Translations under genes and position numbers: made by a program
The notes under the pieces: model-generated
Database searches by the model: none
What the model saw: the letters and a program-made list of their open reading frames with translations, nothing else
What the model was told of the DNA's origin: nothing
NCBI GenBank assembly: GCA_028015205.1
Contig: CM051520.1
Span: 32,417,528 to 32,481,527, forward strand
Direction: 5' to 3'
Length of the DNA: 64,000 bases
Source of the DNA: Mytilisepta virgata
Lineage: Eukaryota; Mollusca; Bivalvia; Mytilida; Mytilidae
Shown here: positions 49,300 to 60,296 of the stretch, piece by piece
Layout of the letters: the number at the start of each line of letters is the position of its first letter
Position numbering within the stretch: the first letter of the stretch is position 1

Positions 49300-49570
49300 C
49301 TAGAATTGGCTCAACAGACTTTACACTCTTAAGTATCTCCCAATGTGATGGCTGTCCTTTACCGAACAGGACATGCTGTGAACATCTGAAGTCGCTCCTG
49401 CTTTATTTAGGGAGTTCACATTGCAAGTGATTTAAATTTTGTTATATTTTTAATTCTCTTTTGTTACCCATATACTCCTTATGTATTCCTGTAATATGTT
49501 TAACTGTGATATTGATCTCATGAATTTGCCTTGTCTTTAAGTTTTGGCCTTGTATCATTTGTCCAGTCCC
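49300..49570 (+). repeat. Dispersed repeat, copy 2
   Basis: Shared with 51290-51575: 'TAGAATTGGC', 'GGAACAGGACATGCTGTGAA'-type core ('GAACAGGACATGCTGTGAAC' here), 'GGGAGTTCACATTGCAAGTG' and 'TTGTCTTTAAGTTTTGGCC'. Confidence 0.7.
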
Positions 49571-49759
49571 ATTGTGTCGACATCCGGTATTCACTCATTT
49601 TCATTTTGTATGAGACTGTAATGATATTTTCCACAAACAGCTGCGTGGTTACCATCACTGACTTTAGTTGCAACACAATCGCTGACATCTTGCTATTTGT
49701 CCCACTTGAAGGAACTTGAAGGCATTTTTAGAGTCCGAATACAGCAATGTCTTTAGAGT

Positions 49760-51240
49760 TTCCGTCCGTCCGTTTGTCCGGTATCATATACGCTAATGAA
49801 ATGGAGAACCGCTTGGAGTTGAGTATGCTTTTACACCACTACTAGATGGCGTGTCATACATCTTTATACAATCTATTCGAACTTGCAGATTATAGACACT
49901 TGAGGACGGCTTAGAGTTCACTAATAATACTTTATAAGATTATTACCGGAATAAGAAGATGTGTCATGAATTGGGTTGAAATCTCTACCTTGAACATCAA
50001 GAACGTGATCTTAGATTAGTTTTGCAGATCTCATGTCACAATTTGGAGTTCGGTGTGATACTTCGCCTAATTGTTCAAGTTCACTACAATGCGATGTATA
50101 ACATGTGAACCAATGATGCATTTCATGATTGTTTTCCTAAAAGAAGCTAGCTATATATAGGGATGTCATAAACAAAGTATCTTGTGATTCAAGGTTACAA
50201 TCTTATTTTAAGTTTGCAGATCATATACACAGGATTACAAATTGTGTCCGGACTTGGGAACCTCTTCAAATATGATACTTTGTATGTTTATTCATTACAA
50301 TGAAAAGATGCATTATGAACTAAGTTGACATCTCTACCTTGAAGGTCGATATCACATTCTTAGTTTAGTTTGGCAGATCATAAGTCCATATTCACATATC
50401 TCGTCTGGTCTATAACCCGGTAACTACTTGGAGTTCAGCAATAATACTTTACATGATTGCTAACCATTACTAGACAGTATGTTATTATTAAATTGAAATC
50501 TCTACCTGAAGGTAAAAGTAAGAATTGTAATCTTCATTTGCATTTGAGATTAGCCGGCTCATATTCATGAATCACATCCGGTCTATAAGTTGATAACATC
50601 CAGAAGTTCAATGTTCATACCCCGAGAACAACTAGAACTTGAGAACAGTTGCGAGTTCAGTGATGATACTTTGTATTATTTTTCACCACTGCAAAGTGTG
50701 TCATAAATTGAGTTGAAATACCTACCTTGAAGTTAAAAGTAAAAAACTTATTTTAACGTGCTTTGAAGGCCATAAGTACAAATCATGTCTGCTCACTATC
50801 GCCAATACTGTTTCGAATAAAATAATGATAATTTGTATGCTTGTTTTCCACCAGTGAAGGTTCGTTGAAGATGGGATTTAAAATATCAAGGACACAAATT
50901 TATTGTTAAATTTTTCAGAATGTGGATTAATATTCACAGCTTTTGGGCTCTTTCTTCAATAATATTCAAAGTTGATGATAATGTGCATGATTGGTCTTCC
51001 ATATCAGAGAGTTTTTCACAATTTGTGTGTGCTATCTATAAGTAATAATGCTCTGAGTTGTTTACATACAGCAGCAGGTATAGGTTTATTACAAATATAG
51101 TTCAAATGACTACCTGAAGACCACGGTAACATACATAGACTGAAGGTCATAGTTGTAAGTTAACAAACCATGTGTGTCCCCTGCTTGAATTTTCCAGTAA
51201 AGAGTGATACTTTGTCTGTTATATAGTAAAAGAAGATGCA
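49760..51240 (+). repeat. Degenerate tandem repeat, ~200-250-bp units, about six copies
   Basis: Recurring phrases in constant order are 'TTGGAGTTCAG', 'AATACTTTA', 'ATCTCTACCTTGAAG' and 'TTTGCAGATCAT'. They appear near 49.8, 49.95, 50.3, 50.45, 50.65 and 51.1 kb with heavy drift. The stretch starts beside 'CCGTCCGTCCGTTTGTCC'. It is non-coding. Confidence 0.6.
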
Positions 51241-51289
51241 TGAAAGTAAAATTTTAAGCCAAAGTTGAAATGAACCATAGATTTCAGGT

Positions 51290-51575
51290 ATTACTAGAAT
51301 TGGCACTTCAACGGACTTTACACGCTGTAACAAAATTTCCAATGTGCCGGATATCGTTAACGGAACAGGACATGCTGTGAAGCCACTCCCACTTTATTTT
51401 GGGAGTTCATATTGCAAGTGATTTAGATTTTGTTATGTTCTTTTTAATTCTCTTTGGTTACCTATATTTTACCCCTTTTGTGTCCCTGTAATATGTTTTT
51501 GTGGTGATATTGTTCTTATGAATTCGCCTTGTCTTTAAGTTTTGGCCTTGTATAATTTGTCCATCTCATTATCAG
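51290..51575 (+). repeat. Dispersed repeat, copy 3
   Basis: Near match to 49300-49570, including 'GGAACAGGACATGCTGTGAA' and 'GCCTTGTCTTTAAGTTTTGG'. Confidence 0.7.
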
Positions 51576-51895
51576 TCATGAATATTGCTCAGAGTTAAAT
51601 GATTACATTGATGATCTATGGTGTGCATCCCTATTAAGACACACACTGCTCACATAATATACAAACCATTGCGTTAGGTTACACATTATGCTTGCAAGGG
51701 GACACCAAGAGATGGTTTCAAAGATACATGTATAAGCTAAGTGTAGAGATGTATATGTGAAAGATGTAACAATGCTATATCGAAAGACCAAACAATAATG
51801 CTTACATTAAATTCATTTCAAAATAAAAAAAAATATATCATTATAAACAAGACCGATTACATGTCTGGACCTGCGTCACCGTCATTTGTTTGTCA

Positions 51896-52375
51896 GGCTA
51901 AGTTCAAGATGCAAAATTCATAGCAAAAAGCTTTCAAATGTGTCCCCAATAGGAGGTGCACATTGTCAGTATGTATATAAATACTATGCAAAGTTTGAAA
52001 AATATTGATTCAATACAGTCGGAGGTACAGATTATACATAGTATGCACCGTTCATAGCATGTATTGCTGAAAAATGGCTAAGTTCAACATGCAAAAATTC
52101 ATAATAAAAAATTCTCAAATTTACTCACAAATAGGATGTGCACATCTTCAATATGTATATAAACACTATGCAAAGTTTGAAAGATATTGGTTCAATAAAG
52201 TTGGAGTTACAGATTACATAAAGTATGCGCCGCTCAACATGCAAAGATTCATATTAAAATTTATCAAATTTGTCAAAAATAGGAGGTGCACATTTTCAAT
52301 GTGTATATAAGCACTATGCAGAGTTTACAAAAATTTGTTCAATACAGTCCGAATTTCAGATTACACAAAGTATAT
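51896..52375 (+). repeat. Three-copy tandem repeat ending at a GACGGACGGACGG motif
   Basis: Units start 'GGCTAAGTTCAAGATGCAAA' (~51896), 'GGCTAAGTTCAACATGCAAA' (~52077) and 'GCTCAACATGCAAAGATTC' (~52233). Each continues with 'AGGAGGTGCACAT' and 'TATATAAACACTATGCAAAG'. The first unit is longer. The series ends at GACGGACGGACGGAGTCC (~52388). Confidence 0.75.
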
Positions 52376-52503
52376 ACCCCAAGCGTGACGGACGGACGGA
52401 GTCCAGCGGCTACTAGACCTGCTTTCACCGTTGGTGACGTAGGTAACAAAGTGAATGCAAATAGTAAATTTTGTCACTTTTTATATCTTACAATAAATGC
52501 TGA

Positions 52504-53095
52504 CTAGAGGCTCGCCTGAGCCTGCTACGACCATTTAAAAATGTACGGGGTGATGTAGTCACAAGGGTAAGAAACGCATAATGTCAAAGTAGACTTCACA
52601 TTTTACATTTGACCTTGAAAAGGGTGGATAATTTGCATCAGTCCTTCCATATCATATCCTTGCAAATATCGGTTACAATCTGCCAATAAGTTCCTGAGCA
52701 AATGACGAAAACGTCCTTTCCCATATGGTTTCCATGGAAATTTTGAACAGCAGCAGCTGTCGGGTGAGTGGATGAATTTCAACCAAAAGTGCATCGTATT
52801 TAGTTGATATTGCTGTCATCAATGTTGCAAGGTGTCGAACATTTTATTATGTAGTTTCTGATGATTTTGAAAATTGCCCAATAAACATGAAAGATAGCCC
52901 CGGGAGCCGTGTTCATCCAACCGGAACCAAAGGTATATTGTTTGTAAAGGTCCTACCATATATCATTCCCACCAAATCTGGTTACATCCACTAATTAGAT
53001 TCAGAGGAGAAGATCATAATATGAAAAGAGTACGGACGACATACGATTGACGAAGGTAGATAGACGTAAAGTGATAACTTAAGCTCGCATGGCCC
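52504..53095 (-). mobile_element. Helitron-like 3' end on the - strand
   Basis: On - the terminus reads CAGGCTCAGGCGAGCCTCTAG followed by T (CTAG at 52504-52507). That is a small GGCT..AGCC hairpin, then CTAG, then a T flank. The layout fits a Helitron 3' end and matches the termini at 62019 (+) and 62441 (-). The far end is not defined; ~53095 is a guess based on loss of recognisable texture. No Rep/helicase is encoded. Confidence 0.35.
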
Positions 53096-53149
53096 ATTTC
53101 CAAAAATGTTTATAACAGATTTCAACATATTTTACCTAAATATCCGGTT

Positions 53150-53420
53150 TCAAGAAAAGTATTTATAATAAACACGTTTTCCATCGAAGTTTCCTATTTT
53201 CTGTTGTAATGTCGTGAATAAAGACGAACGGCTTGCCAATTCCCCACAGAAACTCGGAAGGACCTTAAGATATTTTCATGGTAAGGGCTGAAAATATATA
53301 ATTTTAAGTACATTCGTGACAAATGTTCATTGTCAAAATGACTTAAAGGTAGTTAATTCATATTGTATGCACCATCCTGAAAACTGTGATTTCCCTTGAC
53401 CCCTACGCCAAGATACCATA
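53150..53420 (+). pseudogene. Decayed paralogue of the 58.55-kb reading frame
   Basis: 'GTCGTGAATAAAGACGAACG', 'CACAGAAACTCGGAAG' and 'CTTAAGATATTTTCATGGTA' align with 58640-58720 in order and orientation. Here the frame is broken by stops. The shared protein signature would be V-N-K...R-L-A...L-R-x-F-H. The family is unknown; it may be a gene fragment or part of a mobile element. Confidence 0.45.
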
Positions 53421-54076
53421 CAACTCGCGGGTGAGTGTTATGTCGGACTATTTTTTTTTGAAAGCGAAAGTAAAAGACTAGCGGCTATAAGTTGTAAACA
53501 ACAGGCGACCAGATTAGGGTATCAATAAATCTGATTTAATCACACCACTGTTTATTCTGACTCGATTTATGTGGTTTTCTTTTATGTTTAGGTTATTTTT
53601 TGTCCGCGTTCTTTACAACTGGTTATAAAAACATATATGCGTATACGGATTCACGTCATACATATCTCTCTATTTTATGTCATATCATGAACTGCGAGAT
53701 ATTTTTCCCAATGACCTCTGATGTGTATTCGTTTACTACATTTTAATACATTTTGGTTTTATCAGTTATAATTGCTGAAAATTCAGAAATTATTGTGTGC
53801 ATTTATTATTGCAATTTTGTCATTCATAGTAAAAATTCTAAAATGCCAGTTTAAATTATTGCGATTACAACACTGTCCCATTTTTCGCAATAATAATAAC
53901 ATCGCATTTACAGTAATCATTGCCTTATCAAATTTTGAAATGCCTTAATCCTCCTAGAGCGATTTGTTTGTGTGTTTTTAATTTACGCGAACTATTAATT
54001 TGCATAAAATATGACTTCATAAAAATGTATTTGACGTTGTTTAATACCTACAAGTTTCTTTCCAAATGCTTGCCCT

Positions 54077-54286
54077 ATGTTAGATGTAAATTATTCTCTA
54101 TGTGAAATACTATTTGAAATGAAAAGATTTGTAGTAAAACTACGAGCGTTTCATCAACACATAAAGTTCCCATGTATATTAGACATGCAAGAGCTATATA
54201 GAACACTAGCAACGTCCATGTATACGACAGAAAAAAGATTGACAATAGAACTTAAACATGGTAAACGACTTGTATGTTGCAAGTGA
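54077..54286 (+). CDS. Hypothetical 69-codon frame
   Basis: The frame reads like protein ('FEMKRFVVKLRAFHQHIK', 'LYRTLATSMYTTEKRLTIEL') and is richer in charged residues than random AT-rich translations. No domain, splice partner or homologue is recognised. It could be a gene fragment. Confidence 0.2.
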   Translation: MLDVNYSLCEILFEMKRFVVKLRAFHQHIKFPCILDMQELYRTLATSMYTTEKRLTIELKHGKRLVCCK

Positions 54287-54929
54287 AAAATATGCAAGAG
54301 GTGATTCCTGCAGAGATAAAAGATAAATTATATGTTTTTTTTACAAAAATGAAACTTTCCGTATTTCATTTGTTGTGGAAGAAGCATGGATGGATATTTT
54401 GAAGAAAGAAAGAGAAAACATATAATTAAAGTAATGTGAGAAACTACCAATTTTTTATTGTTTATGTTTTATTGGTCAGCCGGTGACCTGGCTTTACGAG
54501 TTGAACCTTATATTAACTTTTTGTTTAACATTTCATAGTTTCCTAAGCACATGTCTCAAGAACTCTGTATTCTTAGAGGCCCTCCTTGTCAATCTATTGT
54601 TAGATATGATCATCACATAGAATATTCTGTTTGGGAATTAACAGTTTCGTTCCGGTTTAGAAGCCAATGTTTCTGGAGGTCATTCACCGCTTGTCTCGTT
54701 GGATGGGTTGTTGCTACTGTTACAAAAAGCCACCAAATGTGATGTTTTTTCTAAGATCATTACTACAGATGGTGAACGTGCGCCGCACCAATAAAACTCC
54801 TTTTGCTTTGCAAATAAAAAATGTTTAAACAAATGGAAAATAAACAAAAACCAATAAAATCGTGTAATGTGCGAACTGCAAATCGTTTGGGTGAACCGTT
54901 CAAACAACTTTACCAATTGGAACCAGACT

Positions 54930-55274
54930 AGACAGCAATGGTACTTAGGAGGCCTTCTTTGAGAAATCTGTCCGATTTCGTGGACTGTCAAGGAAGGACC
55001 CTATAGGGAAATTCATTTAAGAATCTTCTTGTCTGAAACAACTTAGCCAATTGGAACAAGACTTAGCAGAAATGATCCTTAGATGGTTCTCTTTTAGAAA
55101 TGTGTCCAATTGACCTGGACTGTCAACCATGATGACAGCCATAGGTGAACTTAGTTTAACATAGAACCCTATATAAAAACTAGCCAAATTGACTGCAACA
55201 CTAAAATATTTATTCCTGCTCAAAGTGAAAAGTTAAATCCAGGTGAGCGATACAGGCTCTTGTTGAGGGTATCT

Positions 55275-55311
<37 letters not shown>

Positions 55312-55315
55312 TTCA
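54930..55315 (+). repeat. Fragment of the ~165-bp-unit element with poly(T) end
   Basis: About two units ('CTTCTTGTCTGAAACAACTT', 'GAACTTAGTTTAACATAG') and the family tail 'TTAAATCCAGGTGAGCGATA' are present. It ends in a run of 38 T (55278-55315) just after CTAG. It is the same family as 60.8-62.0 kb. Confidence 0.7.
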
Positions 55316-55476
55316 TCTTTTAAATTATGGATTTATAGTACATCTTTTACATGGACATGTGTTTTTGATTTTTATTTCTGTTATTTTGTACCCTGGACCT
55401 TATGCCATTTATTTTTAAGAAGTCATAAAATATTGTGGCGCAATGTTTTTTTTTAATTGACAACTTTATTATTATG

Positions 55477-55675
55477 GGGGGCCTTGGTGGCCGAGTGGTC
55501 TAGGTAGTTCGTCATGGTCACTAGCATGTCAACCTTGAGGCTGTGAGTTTGAATCTCACATGTGGGTGTTCGACGCCGATCTTAATTGACAAGGATTGCC
55601 AATTTTCCTACTGAAGGTCGGTGGTTCTCTCCGGGTAATCCGGCTTTATCCACCAATAAAAACTGGCCGCAGCAA
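55477..55675 (+). mobile_element. tRNA-derived SINE with 11-bp target duplication
   Basis: The head 'GGCCTTGGTGGCCGAGTGG' (box A) and 'GAGTTTGAATCTC' (box B) is followed by the same body as the 4765-5021 copy. Flanked by TTATTATTATG at 55466-55476 and 55676-55686. The 199-bp length and perfect duplication indicate a full-length, fairly recent copy. Confidence 0.88.
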
Positions 55676-56879
55676 TTATTATTATGATAACAAGTTTGGT
55701 TAACATGCTATAATTAATGAGGTAAAAATAACACGAAAAGGTTTAGTGAATTTCCATAAATTTAAAAAATAATTTCACACGTCTCTGATTAAGATTTGAT
55801 AAATTTCCCATTAATAAAATAATGTAAATAATAATCGTATATTGAAATAAACATTATATATTCATAATAAAAAATTTCAATGATGATGGTATTATTTTTA
55901 TTTAAAGTCAAAAGCAATATTAAATATTTTATTGCTATTCATATCCGGCATTAAATATTATTAAGTTTTGTTTTATTCCCTTCGTATTATACGAACACAA
56001 TTTTAAGGCATCGAACGTGTAACATGTCAATCGTGTGCATGTGGTTTTGTACGTAGCACATTCCGTCATGTGTACATATCGGTAGTAGTATATGGGCACA
56101 GGCAAATTATGATTTGAAGAGGTGGTGCTGAGGAGAAGGTGCCGGAAGTGACGTCATCCGGAAATGGCGTCCCGGAAAAGGTGACCGGAACCGGAAGTCA
56201 CATGACCGGAACCGGAAGTGGTTTTACCGCGCATGTGCAACCGGAAATAGGGTTACCCGCCCTTTTTTAACGGAAGTGACGTAAGTCACGTGCTAGGACC
56301 CGGATATGTGGTCTGCGCATGTGTAGGCGGAACCGGAAGTAGTGGGTTTTCCCGGGATTTCTTGACGGAAGTGACGTTAGGGACGTGCTTTGACCCGGAT
56401 GTGTCGTCTGCGCATGTGTAGGCGGAACCGGAAGTAGCCAAAAGTAGTGAGTTTTCCCGGGATTTCTTTACGGAAGTGACGTAAGTCACTAGTTAGGACC
56501 CGGATGTGTCATGCTAGACCAGAATTAAGATTGGATTATCTCCCATTTTCCCGAGCTTCTCGGTCGTCTCTGGATCTTTCATCGGTCTGTATAGGTCTTG
56601 CATCGAGTCTCTAGGAACTGATACTCTTACTGTTATGTCGAAGTCCGAGAGTATACGAAGTACACTATTGGATTATCTCCCCTTATCCCGCTCTTTTCAT
56701 CTGTGGGTGATGTTTTCTGTGAGGACCAAAGGTAGAATTGGATTATGTCCCCTTACCTCCAGCTGATGCTGTCACCATTAGAGCAATGGAGGGTGTCCTT
56801 AACAACCGCCTTAGCAACGGCGGTCCATTTCATTACTCTATGATGCACGTCGTTTCTCTTCTCTTGCTCCATGTCGCTC

Positions 56880-57000
56880 TTCGCTGCTCTTTGCTGCTCA
56901 TCGTTGTTTTTCTCTTGCTCTTTGTTGTTCATCGCTGTTTTTGTCCTGCTCTTTGTTGCTCTCCGCTGTTTTTCTCTTGCTTTTTGCTGCTCATGGCTGT
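56880..57000 (+). repeat. 31-bp minisatellite, left arm
   Basis: About four units of 'CATCGCTGTTTTTGTCCTGC' plus 'TCTTTGTTGCT'. The Leu/Ser/Cys-rich frames over this region result from the repeat. Confidence 0.75.
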
Positions 57001-57002
57001 TT

Positions 57003-57178
57003 ATATTTATTTCACATTCCGTAAGGTTATTCCTGAACTCGCAAATAATATATCCTTCAAGTAAGTTACATGTCGTCCGGATAGTTCTTTACTGTTCACG
57101 TGACATCCAGTTGTTTCATCTAGTTCATGTTAAATTATCTATAGTGAAATGTTAATAAACCGTTTTAAATAGTCATCA
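57003..57178 (+). repeat. Foldback core, inverted copy at 58229-58402
   Basis: The segment from 'ATATTTATTTCACATTCCG' to 'AAACCGTTTTAAATAGTCAT' reappears as reverse complement at 58229-58402 with few changes. A strong 5' splice-like site TTCAA/GTAAGT lies at 57061 in the core. One copy lies inside the foldback element and the other outside it. Confidence 0.8.
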
Positions 57179-58076
57179 TCGCTGCTATTCTCTATCGCTG
57201 CTATTCTCTTGATAAAGATGAGCAGCAAAGAGCAAGACAAAAACAGTAATGAGCAGTAAGAAAAACAGCGGAGATCAACAAAGAGCAAGACAAAAACAGC
57301 GACGAGCAACAAAGAGCAAGAGAAAAACAGCGATGAGCAGCAAAGAGCACGAGAAAAACACCGGAGACCGAGAAGCATGGGAAAAGGGGATATAATTCAA
57401 TCTTGATTCTGGACAAGCATGGCACATCCGGGTCTCAGCTAGTGACTTACGTCACTTCCGTAAAGAAATCCCAGGAAAACCCACTACTTCGGTTACTTCC
57501 GGTTCCGCCTACACATGCGCAGACGACACATCCGGGTCTTGGCACGTGAAATACGTCACTTCTGTCAAAAAAAACAACTACTTCCGGTTGCGCATGCGTG
57601 CAAAAACCACTTCCGATTCCGGTCATGTGACTTCCGGTTTCGGTCATGTCACTTCCGGTGACGTCATTTACCGGCACCACATCCTCAAATCATAATTTGC
57701 CTGTGCCCATATACTACTCATATCTTATAAGATACTGCATAATTTACGTATTGAATAGCCAGATTGTGTATTTCCGTATGACCAAATCCCATTGAAATTA
57801 GTATTCAAGATGATCAGTGGTTTTTAACCAATCAGGTTCTTTATAACTGCAGTTTTATTTTTTAATATCAAATCTTGAATATTGTGACATTGAACATATA
57901 ACATGTATAAAGCGCAGAAATATATTGACCCTGTGACTCAGAACTTCGGAAATAAAAACATCAAATATGCCGTCAACGACTTTGTTAAAAAAAATATGTA
58001 ATAAAGGAGAGGGGTTGATTTGTAGCACATATAAGTAAGCAAACATTTTGCATATTTATTATGGTATATTTTGCAG

Positions 58077-58142
58077 AAATAAAGGAAATATTACAGAAGT
58101 TTACAGAAGAGTATAATGAAGTCATTCCGCAGAACGTGCGAG
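58077..58142 (+). CDS. Candidate microexon D (66 bp, phase 1-1)
   Basis: It is bounded by TATTTTGCAG (ending 58076) and CGAG/GTATGT (from 58143). In phase 1 it encodes (E)IKEILQKFTEEYNEVIPQN plus V-R, leaving G. The G left by an array exon would complete its first codon as Glu. It is charged and helical like the array repeat, on the same strand and in the same phase, so it may be the next exon after the array. No family is recognised. Confidence 0.4.
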
Positions 58143-58228
58143 GTATGTAGTAGACAATAAATATTATGCAACTGGTGAGTTGAATACAAAGTTGATCGAT
58201 GAAATGAAAATGATATGACCATGATGAC

Positions 58229-58402
58229 TATTTAAAACGGTTTATTAACATTTCACTATGGATAATTTAACATGAAATAGATGAAACAAGTGGACGTCAC
58301 GTGACCAGTAAAGAACTATCCCCACGACATGTAACTTACTTGAAGGATATATTATTTGCATGGTTCAGGAATGACCTTATCGGATGTGAAATAAATATAA
58401 AG
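58229..58402 (-). repeat. Inverted copy of the foldback core
   Basis: See 57003-57178. This copy lies outside the foldback arms, 0.5 kb beyond its right end, and is not flanked by the 31-bp minisatellite. Confidence 0.8.
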
Positions 58403-58505
58403 TTCCATTTTAAAACAAATTTCCCACTGTTTACTAGATTGTTTTGATTATCTCATCAGATCTTGTCCGCCACGGTTTTTATACAGTAATGGTTGTAAGA
58501 AAATA

Positions 58506-58817
58506 TTGCCAGTGGTAAATAAGCTTACAATTTTACTTACGCATACTATTAGCAGCACTGAAAACCCGCATGACTCATTTAAACAAAATTATACTAATGA
58601 AGTTCTTCATCAGTATAAGAATTTCTGTTTCTACTGTAAGTTCGTGAATAAATGCAAAAGACTCGCTAGTAACGTACAGAAAGTTGGAAGTTACTTAAGA
58701 TCTTTTCACAATAAGGGCTACAAATATGAAGTTACGTGCAATTATGAAAAAATTGCTCTTTCCCCAATGACTACTATAATTGTTTATACTGCCGATTTCC
58801 ATTCAACTCTTTGGTAA
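58506..58817 (+). CDS. Hypothetical 103-codon frame with a decayed paralogue at 53.2 kb
   Basis: The frame contains 'EVLHQYKNFCFYCKFVNKCK' and 'KVGSYLRSFHNKGYKYEVTC', which look coding-like. Part (58513-58635, 123 bp) could be a phase 1-1 exon between GCCAG and ACT/GTAAGT. However, similarity with 53150-53420 continues past that donor, which favours one continuous coding stretch. The role is unknown; it may be a mobile-element or host gene fragment. Confidence 0.35.
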   Translation: MPVVNKLTILLTHTISSTENPHDSFKQNYTNEVLHQYKNFCFYCKFVNKCKRLASNVQKVGSYLRSFHNKGYKYEVTCNYEKIALSPMTTIIVYTADFHSTLW

Positions 58818-59039
58818 GATAGCATTAAACCCTTAATAGGGGTGTTATTTCAGACTTTTTCGTTTAGTAGAGCGACAGTATCCGACCAGCAACTATGTGG
58901 GCCTTAGCTAGTTTTACAGTTAAAACGAGTACATTCTGACCTTGCTATCTAAATTATGTACCATCCACTCTAATTTTGCAGTTCTAACAAGGGGTCACTT
59001 TGTTAGTAATCATGCTGTATTTGTTTTTATAGTGTATTT

Positions 59040-59280
59040 TATACACAGAAGATATATAATGGGGAGGTTTTGGTACCGATAAAACAGGTTTAACCCCACC
59101 ACTGTTCAGTGGCTGTACTAAGTCAGACTTTTCTGACTCTCTGCTGTGTTTATGTTTGTTTTTTGTACTCTTTTATGTTATTTGTTGTCCGGAGTTCTCA
59201 TTTGGCTTGCTTTGATTTATTGGTATTTCAGTGTTGACCTTTCCTGTTATCAATGTTGTTGTTTATTGAATTGGAAAGAC
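59040..59280 (+). repeat. Retroelement 3'-tail-like repeat
   Basis: 'CAGGTTTAACCCCACCACTG' and 'TTTCAGTGTTGACCTTTCC' are related to the family at 2990-3290 and 44995-45110. Confidence 0.5.
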
Positions 59281-59432
59281 TTTCTTTAGAATTAAATATA
59301 TAATCCTAGTCATTTTTTGTCTTTATGACATTGCACACTAATGGAATAAATTCTCTCTTGAAAGAAGCATTTGATTCAAATAAAAATGTATAATAATCTT
59401 GGATTTATACATGTACATGGTTAACTTTTGTC

Positions 59433-59693
59433 GTGTATGTTAAAGACATAATCGATGACTTTGGTGTGGCACTTGAAAACTTTTGTGAAAATGGCATAAC
59501 AAATAAAATCAAAAGTAGAAAGAATAAATCATCTTCGCTAGTCAAGGCTTTCCATTCGCTTCTCTCTTCTTCACGTTTTGCAGATTATGTCGTAATTTTG
59601 GGTCCGTGCGGTACGTATTTAAATTTGATAGAGCCGACACTACCAGCACCAATCAGAACGCAGCGATCACGTGTCGACAATTTAAACAAATAA
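59433..59693 (+). CDS. Hypothetical 86-codon frame
   Basis: Begins 'MYVKDIIDDFGVALENFCEN' and has a Ser/Lys-rich middle. It is open and coding-like at its start, but there is no recognised domain and no supporting splice sites. It could be an exon fragment. Confidence 0.2.
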   Translation: MYVKDIIDDFGVALENFCENGITNKIKSRKNKSSSLVKAFHSLLSSSRFADYVVILGPCGTYLNLIEPTLPAPIRTQRSRVDNLNK

Positions 59694-60296
59694 TATAGCG
59701 AAATGCAACACAACAAAAAAGTACTGACAATTTGCTGTGCTTAATCAACGTATAGGGTCTCGTCCAGGCGATGGAATGCCAAAGTGCGTTTCTGTGTTTA
59801 GTTTTACGAAATAGAAACAGTACAGTGTTCATCGGTCAATAGTGATGTAATGAGAAGGCGTGAAATAAAATTATGTTATGAGGATTTTTAATGACATAAA
59901 AGAGGAACGCTAACTTTATTACTAGTGTATATAAATTTTGAAACAAGAACGCTTACTACGAAAATAAGATTAAGTGATCACAATTTAATGATAGAGACGG
60001 GCAGACCTCTAAAGATACCAAGATAAGAAGACTTCGTCAGACTTGTAGAATTCTAAAACAAACTATTATTTATTCCTCAATTCATCTTCGGCAAAACAAG
60101 TATATACGATAGGTTCCTTTATGAAAAAAGTCTTTAGAACTGAGGACGGGGGATCTTCATACACATCTGTACTTTTATTTGTTTACTGTTTGTTACGCAC
60201 AATTTACATGTATAATATCTAATAAAAGGTTTGATTTGATTTATTATTGTTTACTCTGATTGTGTTAACAATTACATTTTTAAAGTTAGTCATCCG

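Larger units (their letters stand above)
56082..57718. mobile_element. Foldback DNA element with ~430-bp inverted arms
   Basis: The left arm starts 'AGTAGTATATGGGCACAGGC' (~56084) and the right arm ends with its inverse (~57716). Both arms carry many ACCGGAAGT/ACGGAAGTGACGT blocks, giving a GC-rich, ETS-site-like composition unlike the surroundings. The inner part of each arm is a 31-bp minisatellite: 'CGCTGTTTTTCTCTTGCTCT' on the left (56870-57000) and its inverse on the right (57210-57365). A ~175-bp core (57003-57178) separates them. There is no transposase. Length and arm structure suggest a foldback or Mutator-like non-autonomous element. The target duplication is uncertain (CATATC near both ends). 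Confidence 0.75.

Noticed and set aside
56738..57425. Leu/Ser/Cys-rich frames in the foldback arms
   Set aside because: They translate a 31-bp minisatellite and its inverse; the same peptide appears in several frames and on both strands.
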